45,823 nt of DNA from Dysgonamonadaceae bacterium (lineage in GTDB: Bacteria; Bacteroidota; Bacteroidia; Bacteroidales; Azobacteroidaceae), in contig JAISWH010000154.1 of NCBI GenBank assembly GCA_031271125.1, forward strand, positions 1-45,823. Direction: 5' to 3'. The notes below the pieces were generated by a model. It was not told the origin of the DNA. It saw only the letters and a program-made list of their open reading frames with translations, and did not search any database. The position numbers and the translations under genes were made by a program. Within the stretch, counting starts at the first letter, position 1. Each line of letters begins with the position of its first letter. Of the stretch, positions 37,783 to 45,823 are shown one piece after another.

Positions 37783-39324
37783 ATGAAAAAGATTTTTGCT
37801 TATCAACTTTTGGCAATACTCGGCCTCAGTTTGCCGATATCAGCGCAAAACAAATTAACGGTCAATGCCGACCAAGGCAAGGACATTATCAGTAAACACA
37901 TTTATGGGCATTTCTCCGAACATCTCGGACACTGCATTTACGGCGGTTACTGGGTAGGTGAAGATTCGCCGATTCCCAACACCCGCGGCATCCGCAACGA
38001 CGTGGTGCAGGCGTTGCGCGACATTCAAATCCCCAACCTTCGCTGGCCCGGCGGCTGCTTTGCCGACGAATACCACTGGATGGACGGCATCGGCCCGCGC
38101 GACAAACGTCCGAAGATGGTAAACACCCATTGGGGCGGCGTTGTAGAAGATAACAGCTTCGGCACGCATGAGTTTCTTGACCTCTGCGAACAGTTGTATT
38201 GCGAACCGTATATTTCCGGCAATCTCGGTAGCGGGAGCGTCGAAGAAATGTCGAAATGGGTGGAATACATCACTTTCGATGGCGAAAGCCCGATGTCGAA
38301 CCTCCGCAAACAAAACGGACGCGAAAAACCATGGAAAGTAAAGTTCTGGGGCGTAGGCAACGAGAGTTGGGGCTGTGGCGGAAACATGACGCCCGACCAT
38401 TATTCCGACCTCTATCGCCGTTATGCCACTTATTGCCGCAATTACGGCGACAACCGGCTCTATAAAATCGCCTGTGGAGCCAATTCCGCCGATTACAACT
38501 GGACGGAAACCGTGATGAAAAATGTAGGCTACCGGATGCAAGGTTTGTCGCTGCATTATTACACCATCCCAACGGGAAATTGGAGCAAAAAAGGTTCGGC
38601 AACCCAATTCGACGAAACCGAGTATTTCAATACCATAGCCAATACGTTTTTTATGGAGGAATTGATTAACAAACATTCGACCATCATGGACCGTTACGAC
38701 CCGCAAAAACGGATCGGTTTAATGACCGACGAATGGGGTATTTGGACGGATGTGGAACCCGGTACCAACCCCGGCTTCCTTTATCAGCAGAACACTTTGC
38801 GCGACGCCATTTTAGCCGCCGTCAATCTAAATATCTTCAACGCGCATTGCGACCGCGTGAAAATGGCCAATATCGCCCAGACCGTTAACGTCCTGCAAGC
38901 CGTCATCCTCACCGACAAGGAAAAAATGCTGCTTACGCCGACTTATTGGGTGTATTATCTTTATAAAGTGCATCAGGATGCGACTTTGCTTCCGGTTTCC
39001 ATCACAAGTGACACATACGAACTGAATGGGAAGAAAATAGACGCCGTCAACGTTTCGGCCTCCAAAGACGCTTCGGGGAAAATCCACATTACTTTGGTAA
39101 ACATCGATCCGAACAAGGCGCAAGCGATTGAAACGGAATTGCGGGGCATTACGGCGAAAAAAGTTTCCGGAAAAGTATTGACTTCGGCGAAAGTCAACGA
39201 TTACAATTCTTTTGAAAACCCGAATACGGTTACAGTCAAAGATTTCAAAGCCGCTAAGTTATCCGGCGGGAAATTGAATGTTTCTTTGCCAGCCAAGTCG
39301 GTGGTGTTGCTGGAAATAGAATGA
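37783..39324 (+). CDS. Alpha-L-arabinofuranosidase, GH51
   Basis: 513 aa with a signal peptide (to PISAQ). GH51 features: [22 protein letters not shown] at the N-terminus, [20 protein letters not shown], acid/base Glu in [19 protein letters not shown], and nucleophile Glu in LMTDEWGIW; a C-terminal beta-sandwich ends KSVVLLEIE. It releases terminal arabinofuranose from arabinan or arabinoxylan. No SusC/SusD genes are beside it, so it is not in a classical polysaccharide utilisation locus here. Confidence 0.95.
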   Translation: MKKIFAYQLLAILGLSLPISAQNKLTVNADQGKDIISKHIYGHFSEHLGHCIYGGYWVGEDSPIPNTRGIRNDVVQALRDIQIPNLRWPGGCFADEYHWMDGIGPRDKRPKMVNTHWGGVVEDNSFGTHEFLDLCEQLYCEPYISGNLGSGSVEEMSKWVEYITFDGESPMSNLRKQNGREKPWKVKFWGVGNESWGCGGNMTPDHYSDLYRRYATYCRNYGDNRLYKIACGANSADYNWTETVMKNVGYRMQGLSLHYYTIPTGNWSKKGSATQFDETEYFNTIANTFFMEELINKHSTIMDRYDPQKRIGLMTDEWGIWTDVEPGTNPGFLYQQNTLRDAILAAVNLNIFNAHCDRVKMANIAQTVNVLQAVILTDKEKMLLTPTYWVYYLYKVHQDATLLPVSITSDTYELNGKKIDAVNVSASKDASGKIHITLVNIDPNKAQAIETELRGITAKKVSGKVLTSAKVNDYNSFENPNTVTVKDFKAAKLSGGKLNVSLPAKSVVLLEIE

Positions 39325-39351
39325 AAAATGAGCGGCATGGCCGGTAGAAGT

Positions 39352-40860
39352 TCATAGCATATTCTCAATTAAGTTCAGCATCCTCATCGTAGCCTTAATC
39401 GCCGCCACCGTTTGGTCGACATCCAAGCCGCGCGTTTTGAAATCTTTGCCGTTGAAATTCCAGGCAATCGTCGTCTGCACCAAAGCATCGGTGCGACCTC
39501 CCGCAGGAATGGTAACATTGTAATCCGTCAGCGTAGGTTTGGGTTTATTCAGGCGCGTGTAGATCCGCCACAAGGCTTTCGAGAAAGCATGATACTGACC
39601 GTCGCCGGGCATGGTTTCTTCGTATTCCCTGCCGCCGATTTCAATCCGCACCGTTGCCATCGGACGCAGGCCGCGCGCCAGGGACAGGGAAAAATTGACC
39701 ATTTTTATTGTATCCGTTGTTTCCGTGTGTAAAACATCCGAAATAATGTAGGGTAAATCGTCTTGGGTGACAATTTCTTTTTTGTCGCCCAGTTCGATAA
39801 TCCGTTCGGTTACCCTTTTCATTCCTTCCTCGTCCAGCACAATGCCCATTGTTTCCAGGTTTTTCAGGATATTGGATTTTCCGGAAGTTTTTCCCAAAGC
39901 ATATTCCCGTTCGCGTCCGAAACGTTCGGGCAACAAATCATTGTAATACAGGTTGTTTTTGTTATCGCCGTCGGCATGAATACCGGCGCATTGGGTAAAC
40001 ACATTGTCGCCGATAACCGGTTTGTTGTTTGGAATACGAATGCCCGAATAGGATTCCACGATGCGGCTGACGCGGTTTACTTTGTTTTCCACGACATTTG
40101 TTTTTATTTTCAGTTGGTCGTGAAGCATGGCAATCACGCTTGTCAGCGGCGCATTCCCGGCGCGTTCGCCCAAGCCGTTAATCGTCGTATGAATCCCGTC
40201 TATGCCTGCCGATGCGGCGGCAAATGTATTGCCGACAGCTAAATCATAGTCGTTGTGGGCATGAAAATCGAAGTGCGAATTCGGATACCTCGTTTTCATT
40301 TCTTTGCAGAGTTGAGCCGTATTGATGGGATTCAGGATACCCAAAGTATCGGGAAGCATGAAGCGCTTAATGGCCGTATTTTTCAGATTATCCATCAGGA
40401 AAAAGACATATTCGGGCGAATGAATCATGCCGTTTGACCAGTCTTCGAGATAAACATTGACAGTTATCCCGCGCGTTTTTGCATTGTCCAAAACGGCGAG
40501 GATGTCGGACAAATGCTGTTCGGGCGTTTTCCGTAATTGCTCCTTGCAATGTTTTAACGATCCTTTACACAGGAGGTTCATCACGCGGCAACCGGCCGTG
40601 CTTATCCAATCCAACGATTTATTGTCGTCGACAAAACCAAGTATTTCGATTTTATCGAGGTATTGTTTGGATGCAGCCCATTCGGCCACTTTTTTGACGG
40701 TTTCAAATTCCCCGTTGGAAATTTTAGCCGAAGCGAGTTCTACCCGATCCACATTCAGGTCTTCAATCAGAAGGCGGGTGATATGCAGTTTTTCTGTGGC
40801 AGAAAAAGAGACGCACGAGGTCTGTTCCCCGTCGCGCAAAGTTGTATCTAAAATTTCCAC
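39352..40860 (-). CDS. Second LeuA-family enzyme, probably (R)-citramalate synthase
   Basis: 502 aa. HMGL-like catalytic barrel ([47 protein letters not shown]) and a LeuA regulatory domain (about 380-500). It is about as long as the first LeuA but diverges from it through the catalytic motifs, fitting the citramalate synthase-like branch that makes citramalate from pyruvate and acetyl-CoA on the way to 2-oxobutyrate and isoleucine. LeuC and LeuD, just upstream, can act on both products. Substrate is inferred, not proven. The gene directly follows the leuD stop with no gap. leuB, usual next gene, is missing. Confidence 0.85.
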   Translation of the reverse strand: MEILDTTLRDGEQTSCVSFSATEKLHITRLLIEDLNVDRVELASAKISNGEFETVKKVAEWAASKQYLDKIEILGFVDDNKSLDWISTAGCRVMNLLCKGSLKHCKEQLRKTPEQHLSDILAVLDNAKTRGITVNVYLEDWSNGMIHSPEYVFFLMDNLKNTAIKRFMLPDTLGILNPINTAQLCKEMKTRYPNSHFDFHAHNDYDLAVGNTFAAASAGIDGIHTTINGLGERAGNAPLTSVIAMLHDQLKIKTNVVENKVNRVSRIVESYSGIRIPNNKPVIGDNVFTQCAGIHADGDNKNNLYYNDLLPERFGREREYALGKTSGKSNILKNLETMGIVLDEEGMKRVTERIIELGDKKEIVTQDDLPYIISDVLHTETTDTIKMVNFSLSLARGLRPMATVRIEIGGREYEETMPGDGQYHAFSKALWRIYTRLNKPKPTLTDYNVTIPAGGRTDALVQTTIAWNFNGKDFKTRGLDVDQTVAAIKATMRMLNLIENML

Positions 40861-41445
40861 TTAAATATTTTTTTCAAAATTAAGAATATTCTCTTTTTTA
40901 CTCAGTAAATAATCAATATCATCGAAACTTTTCAGGAAACACTCCTTTTTGTAAGCGTTAATTGCAAAATTTTCGGATTTCATAGTAACATTATTAGTAA
41001 TTTGCTGGTTTTCCAAATCAACGGTCAAAGTCATTTTCGGGTCTTTACCGACACATTCGAAGATTTCCGAAAGAAACGGTTCCGAAATTACAACCGGTAA
41101 AACGAAGTTGTTCATTGCATTGTTTTTGAAAATATCGGCAAAAAAACTCGAAACGACTACTTGGAATCCATAGCCGGCAATCGCCCAGGCTGCATGTTCG
41201 CGGCTCGAACCGCTTCCGAAATTTTTTCCGGCAACTAATATATTTCCTTGATAAACAGGATTATTTAATACGAAATCTTTTTTAGGCTTTCCATCTTTCC
41301 CGTATCTCCAGTCTGCAAAAAGATTATTGCCGAAACCTTCGCGCGTGGTTGCTTTTAGGAAACGCGCCGGAATAATCTGGTCCGTATCGACATTCTCTAT
41401 GGGTAAGGGGACAATTGTACTTGTTATTTTTTTGAATTTTTCCAT
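40861..41445 (-). CDS. leuD: 3-isopropylmalate dehydratase small subunit
   Basis: 194 aa, normal length. Aconitase swivel domain with NVDTDQIIPARFLK, GKNFGSGSSREHAAWAI and FADIFKNNAMNN. Partner of LeuC in isomerising isopropylmalate (and probably citramalate). It follows leuC by 20 nt and its stop codon is directly followed by the ATG of the next gene. Confidence 0.95.
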   Translation of the reverse strand: MEKFKKITSTIVPLPIENVDTDQIIPARFLKATTREGFGNNLFADWRYGKDGKPKKDFVLNNPVYQGNILVAGKNFGSGSSREHAAWAIAGYGFQVVVSSFFADIFKNNAMNNFVLPVVISEPFLSEIFECVGKDPKMTLTVDLENQQITNNVTMKSENFAINAYKKECFLKSFDDIDYLLSKKENILNFEKNI

Positions 41446-41465
41446 ACATGAGCGTAATTTGTGTT

Positions 41466-42866
41466 CTATAATATTAACTCCCGCGGGTCGGTAATTTTTC
41501 CGGTAATTGCGGCGGCGGCGGCAACAAGCGGTCCTGCAAGAATAGTTCTTGCGCCGGGACCTTGTCGTCCTTCGAAATTGCGGTTGGATGTCGAGATGGC
41601 GTATTTTCCGGCCGGAACTTTATCGTCATTCATCGCCAAACAAGCCGAACAACCCGGTTGGCGAATCTTAAAACCGGCTTTCGTCAATATCTTATCCAAA
41701 CCCTCTTCCCTGATTTGTCTATCCACTTGCCAGGAGCCCGGCACCAGCCATGCCGTTACTTGCGGAGCTTTTTTCCGCCCTTTTACAAGAGCGGCAAATG
41801 CGCGGAAATCCTCGATACGGCCATTGGTGCAACTGCCCAGAAAGACGTAATCTATCGGTTTGCCAATCAGTTTTTCGCCCGCTTTAAATCCCATGTATTC
41901 CAATGACTTGAAGTAAGAAACCCTCGAAGATTCGTCTATCATTCTTATAGACGGAATCCTGTCGTTGATACCCATTCCCATACCCGAATTTGTGCCGTAA
42001 GTAATCATCGGTTCAATATCGGCGGCGTCAAAAACGACTTCCTTATCAAAAACAGCGTTATTGTCGGAGCGAAGGGTTTTCCAATAAGCCAACGCTCTGT
42101 CCCAGGTCTTGCCTTGCGGGACAAATTGTCGTCCTTCGAGGTATTTGAAAGTAGTTTCATCGGGCGCTATCATACCGCCGCGCGCACCCATTTCGATGGA
42201 CAGATTGCAAAGGGTCAGCCTGCCTTCCATGGAGAGATTTTTCACAGCTTCGCCCGCATATTCCACAAAGAAGCCGGTGGCGCCTCCGGTAGTCATTTTT
42301 GCAATGACATACAAGGCCATATCTTTGGCGGTAACGCCCTCTTTCAGCTTGTTTTTCAATGTGATACGCATTGTTTTTGATTTCATTTGGAAAACGCATT
42401 GTGTAGCCAATACCATTTCCACTTCGCTGGTTCCGATGCCGAAAGCAATCGCTCCCAAAGCGCCATGTGTTGAAGTGTGAGAGTCTCCGCAGACAATGGT
42501 CATTCCCGGCATGGATAGTCCGGTTTCGGGACCGACGACATGTGTCACTCCGTTCAATGGATGTCCCATTGGATAATATTCCAGACCAAAATCAGAAGCA
42601 TTTCGGGCCAAAGTATCAACCTGATTTCGGGAAACAGGATCTTTAATCGGTTTTTCCTGATGAATGGTCGGAATATTGTGATCGGCCATGCAAATGATCT
42701 GTTTGGGGCGGAAAACTTTTAACCGGCGTCTTCTCATGCCTGCAAATGCTTGCGGGCTTGTTACTTCATGACAATACATCCGGTCGATGTAAAGTTGCGT
42801 GGGACCGTCTTCAAGAGTTGTGATTACGTGTTTGTTCCAGATTTTTTCGTATAATGTTTTTGCCAT
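41466..42866 (-). CDS. leuC: 3-isopropylmalate dehydratase large subunit
   Basis: 466 aa, normal length. Aconitase-type protein with a 4Fe-4S cluster: Cys in FLGSCTNGR and in [11 protein letters not shown]. Other motifs are [23 protein letters not shown] and [15 protein letters not shown] 163-bp gap separates it from leuA; that gap holds only a short possible reading frame. Confidence 0.95.
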   Translation of the reverse strand: MAKTLYEKIWNKHVITTLEDGPTQLYIDRMYCHEVTSPQAFAGMRRRRLKVFRPKQIICMADHNIPTIHQEKPIKDPVSRNQVDTLARNASDFGLEYYPMGHPLNGVTHVVGPETGLSMPGMTIVCGDSHTSTHGALGAIAFGIGTSEVEMVLATQCVFQMKSKTMRITLKNKLKEGVTAKDMALYVIAKMTTGGATGFFVEYAGEAVKNLSMEGRLTLCNLSIEMGARGGMIAPDETTFKYLEGRQFVPQGKTWDRALAYWKTLRSDNNAVFDKEVVFDAADIEPMITYGTNSGMGMGINDRIPSIRMIDESSRVSYFKSLEYMGFKAGEKLIGKPIDYVFLGSCTNGRIEDFRAFAALVKGRKKAPQVTAWLVPGSWQVDRQIREEGLDKILTKAGFKIRQPGCSACLAMNDDKVPAGKYAISTSNRNFEGRQGPGARTILAGPLVAAAAAITGKITDPRELIL

Positions 42867-42909
42867 ATTGAATTATTTATTGTTTTTTTTAGTGTTAATT
42901 GCACTGTAT

Positions 42910-42978
42910 TTATCCTTGCTCAAATTCAAATGTCAATGCTAATTGCATCTCAATCATTTTTACTCGTTGCCGGGCCAT
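42910..42978 (-). other. Possible 22-codon frame between leuA and leuC
   Basis: ATG 42978 opens a frame beginning MARQRVKMIEMQLALTFEFE. The same frame is open back to the leuA stop, 18 codons further, without another start codon. Could be a microprotein, the relic of a short C-terminal extension or lost gene, or chance. Confidence 0.25.
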
Positions 42979-43029
42979 TTCGCAATAGTCGGGACTGATA
43001 ATGATTGTTTCATTCCGTAAAGTTACAAA

Positions 43030-44523
43030 TTATTTTACAAATTTATTAATAGCATCAATATAAGCCTCAACGGAAGCCGCAATAATATCCGTATTTGCCG
43101 AAAAACCGTAATAATTTACGCCTTCATGTTCGACTTGCATGTGGACTTTACCCATGTCGTCACTGCCTTTGTTAATGGCTTGAATCAGAAATTCCTGAAT
43201 AGTCATTTTCCGGCGGATAATCTGTTTCAGGGCTTTAATGGCCGCATCGACCGGTCCGTTGCCGGAAGCGGCCGCTTCGAATTTCTCACCGGCAATATTC
43301 AGTCCGATGCTCGCTACCGAACGGACGCCAACGCCCGACGTTACCTGCAAATATTCAAGTTTGACGCGTTGCGAGTCAATACGGTCTTTTCCTGCCAGGA
43401 GCAATATATCGTCGTCGGAAATGTCTTTTTTCCGGTCGGCTAATTTAAGAAATTCTTCGTAAACTTTATCCAATTTTTCCTGGGAAAGTTCAACGCCGAG
43501 TACGGTCAGGCGATGTTTCAAAGCGGCGCGTCCGCTACGCGCCGTCAATACGATTGTGTTTTCGTCGATTCCCACGTCGTTCGGATCAATGATTTCGTAA
43601 CTTTCGCGGTTTTTCAGCACACCGTCCTGGTGGATGCCCGATGAATGGGCGAAAGCATTCCGTCCGACAATCGCTTTATTGGGCTGAACCGGCATGTTCA
43701 TCAAACTCGACACCATCCGGCTGACCGGATAGATATTCCGGGTGTTGATATTCGTATGGATGTTCAGTTCTTTATGGCTTTTCAGAATCATGGCTACTTC
43801 TTCTAAAGAAGTGTTGCCGGCGCGTTCGCCGATACCGTTGACGGTCACTTCCACCTGGCGGGCGCCGTTGATAATGCCGGCCATGGTATTGGCGGTCGCC
43901 ATTCCCAAATCGTTGTGGCAGTGCGTCGAGAGTACAATGTTTTGAACGCCTTTCACATTTTCCATTAAGAATTTGATTTTTTCGCCGTATTCGGCCGGAA
44001 GACAGTAACCCGTTGTGTCGGGTATATTTACTACCGTTGCACCGGCTTTGATAACGGCTTCCACGACGCGGGCGAGATAAACGTTATCGGTGCGTCCGGC
44101 GTCTTCACAATAAAATTCCACGTCTTCCACGTATTTTTTTGCGTATTTGACGCAAGCGACGGCTCGTTCGAGAATTTCATCCTGGGTGGAATTGAACTTA
44201 TACTTAATGTGATAAGGCGAAGTGCCGATGCCGGTATGAATCCGCTTACGTCCGGCAAATTGCAAGGCTTCGGCCGCAACGTCGATGTCTTTTTCTACGG
44301 CGCGGGTAAGGGCGCAAATGATCGGCCATGTCACCGACTTGGAAATTTCCACTACCGAATTGAAGTCGCCCGGACTGGAAACCGGAAAACCGGCTTCAAT
44401 GACGTCCACGCCTAAGTTTTCAAGCGCCTGCGCCACCTGAATCTTTTCAATCGTGTTTAACTGACAACCGGGAACTTGTTCTCCGTCCCGCAAGGTTGTG
44501 TCGAAAATAAATAATTTATCCAT
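43030..44523 (-). CDS. leuA: 2-isopropylmalate synthase
   Basis: 497 aa. It condenses 2-oxoisovalerate and acetyl-CoA, the first committed step of leucine synthesis. Catalytic barrel: [17 protein letters not shown] (metal Asp), [15 protein letters not shown] (HxH metal pair), [28 protein letters not shown]-terminal allosteric LeuA dimer domain from about residue 385. First gene of leuA-leuC-leuD-leuA2, behind a leader peptide and attenuator. Confidence 0.95.
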   Translation of the reverse strand: MDKLFIFDTTLRDGEQVPGCQLNTIEKIQVAQALENLGVDVIEAGFPVSSPGDFNSVVEISKSVTWPIICALTRAVEKDIDVAAEALQFAGRKRIHTGIGTSPYHIKYKFNSTQDEILERAVACVKYAKKYVEDVEFYCEDAGRTDNVYLARVVEAVIKAGATVVNIPDTTGYCLPAEYGEKIKFLMENVKGVQNIVLSTHCHNDLGMATANTMAGIINGARQVEVTVNGIGERAGNTSLEEVAMILKSHKELNIHTNINTRNIYPVSRMVSSLMNMPVQPNKAIVGRNAFAHSSGIHQDGVLKNRESYEIIDPNDVGIDENTIVLTARSGRAALKHRLTVLGVELSQEKLDKVYEEFLKLADRKKDISDDDILLLAGKDRIDSQRVKLEYLQVTSGVGVRSVASIGLNIAGEKFEAAASGNGPVDAAIKALKQIIRRKMTIQEFLIQAINKGSDDMGKVHMQVEHEGVNYYGFSANTDIIAASVEAYIDAINKFVK

Positions 44524-44536
44524 ACCGTTATTTATT

Positions 44537-44569
44537 AAAAAAGCCTTTCCCGCGTAGCGAGAAAGGCTT
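44537..44569 (-). terminator. Attenuator terminator of the leu operon
   Basis: On the minus strand a 13-bp stem (AAGCCTTTCTCGC at 44569-44557 with 44553-44541, one G-T pair), loop TAC, then six T. It lies between the leader peptide stop and leuA (14 nt before the ATG), where a terminator makes sense only if it is conditional. Confidence 0.9.
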
Positions 44570-44596
44570 ACATTCCATACACATACCAGACCCGCT

Positions 44597-44668
44597 TCAG
44601 CTTGTTTTCCACAAGAGAATAATAATAATATTGCCGAGCAATAGTCCGTATGTCGATATTTTTTTCAT
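44597..44668 (-). CDS. Leucine/isoleucine leader peptide
   Basis: 23 codons, beginning [13 protein letters not shown] followed by four ATT (Ile) codons, CTC TTG and TGG AAA ACA AGC, then TGA. Five Leu (three in a row, then two) and five Ile. It ends 28 nt before the terminator stem. Ribosome stalling at Leu or Ile codons would be expected to stop the terminator forming and allow leuA transcription. The competing antiterminator pairing could not be assigned by eye. Confidence 0.85.
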   Translation of the reverse strand: MKKISTYGLLLGNIIIILLWKTS

Positions 44669-44697
44669 TAAAATTTCTAACTGTTGCTAAAACGGTG

Positions 44698-44728
44698 CAA
44701 ATGTATGTATTTTTTTTGAATTGGCAAA
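44698..44728 (-). promoter_or_regulatory. Promoter of the leu operon
   Basis: Minus strand TTTG (44725-44728), exactly 19 bp, TACATTTG (44698-44705). A full consensus promoter that starts RNA about 25 nt before the leader peptide. Confidence 0.8.
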
Positions 44729-44810
44729 GGTTTTCCTGTAAATGTGTGCATTTCAGATTGTCGCACGCTGTCCCTCCGCTCGGCGTAGCGTCCCGCCATT
44801 TTGCAGGCGA

Positions 44811-44877
44811 GCCGAAAATAGTCTCTAAATGACATCCTATTAATTATCAATAACGCGTGTTAATTTTTTAACAAAAA
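44811..44877. repeat. R1 repeat, copy C
   Basis: GCCGAAAATAGTCTCTAAAT, then ATTAATTATCAA and AACGCGTGTTAATTTTTTAAC. Only a handful of differences from copy A over 67 bp. It abuts the left arm of invertible segment C. Confidence 0.8.
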
Positions 44878-45262
44878 TGTCTGTCACTGTATTGATGACG
44901 GACACTTCATTTTTTGCATTTTAATCCGGCATAAAGTTACAAACACCTATCTGATTGATTACTATCCGTTTGCAACAACTTGTCTTTGTCCATCAAACTT
45001 TTTCAGCCTCCTTATTTAGACTCAATCTAAATACGAACACCTCTTAACTTATTGATTCATAGCTGTTTTAGCGTTGTTTAAATAATAAAAAAGGCGGAAA
45101 TTGGCCTTATCTTTCTTATCATCAATAATTTACAAACAATATTTTCGGGTCTCATTTTTGCAATTTAACAATTTGTTAAACACTTGTAAAACATTGGCCT
45201 ATTTAAATAATTAATAATCAATCAGTTACAAACGCCGTCCGTCATCAATACAGTGACAGACA
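44878..45262. other. Invertible promoter segment C upstream of FISUMP protein 3
   Basis: Perfect 26-bp inverted repeats at 44878-44903 and 45237-45262 (left arm starts TGTCTGTCACTGTATTGATG) enclose 333 bp with no gene. The arms share the outer bases with those of segment A but differ in the middle, and each pair matches itself better than the other pair. A minus-strand promoter-like site lies 29 bp inside the left arm, as in segment A. The segment also holds two smaller perfect palindromes: TATTTAGA/TCTAAATA (45013-45033) and TTTAACAA/TTGTTAAA (45164-45180). Confidence 0.75.
44932..44939 (-). promoter_or_regulatory. Promoter-like -7 box inside invertible segment C
   Basis: Minus strand TAACTTTA (consensus TAnnTTTG, last base off). 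The 15-bp GGATAGTAATCAATC motif lies upstream at 44953-44967, with the same spacing (within 1 bp) as in segment A. It now points to the leu operon; after inversion it would lie at 45201-45208 facing the FISUMP gene. Confidence 0.5.
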
Positions 45263-45369
45263 CCGGAAGCACAAAGTTGATTTGACAAGCCATTGATTTA
45301 CAGTTATTTATGCGTTTTCTTGAAAAAAGTATTAAAACTTAAAAAATGTGAAAATTAACAACTGAAAGA

Positions 45370-45823
45370 ATGAAAATGACGAAAAAAACAATTTTTTTAT
45401 TATTGCTGTTCCTGATGGTTTTGGGAACAGTTAATGTGAATGCTCAGGTTCGGATTGGCGGTTCAACCCCTCCGCATGAATCAGCTATCCTGGATTTGAA
45501 TTTCGACTCGGGTACCGATACCCTGGGTCTTTTGCTGCCACGTGTTCATCTGATTGATGTGAGTAGTCCCGCTCCGCTTCGCTCCCACAAAGACGGACTT
45601 GTGGTTTATAACCTGACCACCGGCGGCGGTGACGATGACTTGAAGGTAGGGATTTATTACAATGATGGTGCAAAATGGTGTCCTGTCCTTTCAAGCGTAC
45701 CGACGGGTGGTTTGGAACTTCCGATTATTTTCATGCGTCAGCCCGGAAAAGTTTGGCTTGGGGATACCGGTAACTTAATTGATACCATGTATGTTGCGTT
45801 GATTGAGAAGACGACAACTACGA
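45370..45823 (+). CDS. FISUMP-type surface protein 3 (partial, runs off the window)
   Basis: The first 151 codons are present, from ATG 45370 (MKMTKKT; ATG 45376 matches the start of the other copies). Signal peptide and N-terminal module are nearly the same as in protein 1: AILDLNFDSG, LGLLLPRVHL, LPIIFMRQPGKVWLGDTGN. Differences include an extra short acidic insert (GGDDDLK). The C-terminal domain is outside the window. The gene lies 107 nt after the right arm of invertible segment C. Confidence 0.85.
   Translation, partial: MKMTKKTIFLLLLFLMVLGTVNVNAQVRIGGSTPPHESAILDLNFDSGTDTLGLLLPRVHLIDVSSPAPLRSHKDGLVVYNLTTGGGDDDLKVGIYYNDGAKWCPVLSSVPTGGLELPIIFMRQPGKVWLGDTGNLIDTMYVALIEKTTTT

Noticed and set aside
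37855..38706. 283-codon minus-strand frame opposite the GH51 gene
   Set aside because: Antisense to a confident enzyme with all catalytic residues; composition is typical of a shadow frame.

Overview
The window is a stretch of chromosome from a member of the phylum Bacteroidota, most likely order Bacteroidales. The signs are TTTG/TAnnTTTG-type promoters before many genes, weak Shine-Dalgarno sites, a subtilase with a type IX secretion C-terminal domain, several Bacteroidales-type proteins (FISUMP surface proteins, DUF6377-like regulator, split 5'-nucleotidase, GH3/beta-lactamase fusion), and a leuA-leuC-leuD-leuA2 order typical of the group. Genus cannot be set from the sequence alone.

Layout. 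1-1502: FISUMP surface protein 1. 1599-5947 (minus): a phosphoglycerate mutase fused to a membrane HTH regulator, preceded by nfeD. 6057-11700 (plus): C1 peptidase, nadC, a 61-aa membrane protein, rpe, a short comEC, nrnA. 11752-12106: an inverted repeat, then a hairpin element built of 8-bp units that runs into ubiE (12059-12832). lptB (minus) is divergent from a plus-strand run of mlaE, mlaF, two halves of a 5'-nucleotidase, and a GH3/beta-lactamase protein. 19749-19991 holds a sigma54-like promoter and a terminated small RNA candidate. Next come a small membrane protein, plsC, and a second, larger octamer hairpin. Minus strand 27885-21337 is gyrB, gamma-glutamyl hydrolase/dipeptidase, T9SS subtilase, xseA. 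Then tRNA-Glu and rpsT (minus), serS (plus), a prolyl oligopeptidase lipoprotein and clpB (minus). 35441-37369 is FISUMP protein 2; 37783-39324 a GH51 arabinofuranosidase. 44523-39352 (minus) is the leucine/isoleucine operon with an attenuating leader. The window ends inside FISUMP protein 3.

The most interesting system is the FISUMP family with its upstream DNA. Proteins 2 and 3 each follow a 323-333 bp segment bounded by 26-27 bp inverted repeats (34949-35325 and 44878-45262). Inside each, at the same place and in the same direction, is a promoter-like site that now points away from the surface gene. Flipping the segment would turn it toward the gene with a 5' leader of about 155-160 nt in both cases. 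This is the layout of phase-variable invertible promoters in Bacteroidales. As drawn, both look OFF, and the promoters instead point at clpB and at the leucine operon. A conserved 67-bp repeat lies outside each left arm, with a third orphan copy before the GH51 gene. Protein 1 shares the leader of protein 3, so its own element probably lies just off the left edge. No recombinase gene is in the window.

Second, the leucine operon has a clear attenuation leader: a consensus promoter, a 23-codon peptide rich in Leu and Ile codons, and an intrinsic terminator just before leuA. The dual Leu/Ile content fits an operon with both an isopropylmalate synthase and a citramalate synthase-like gene.
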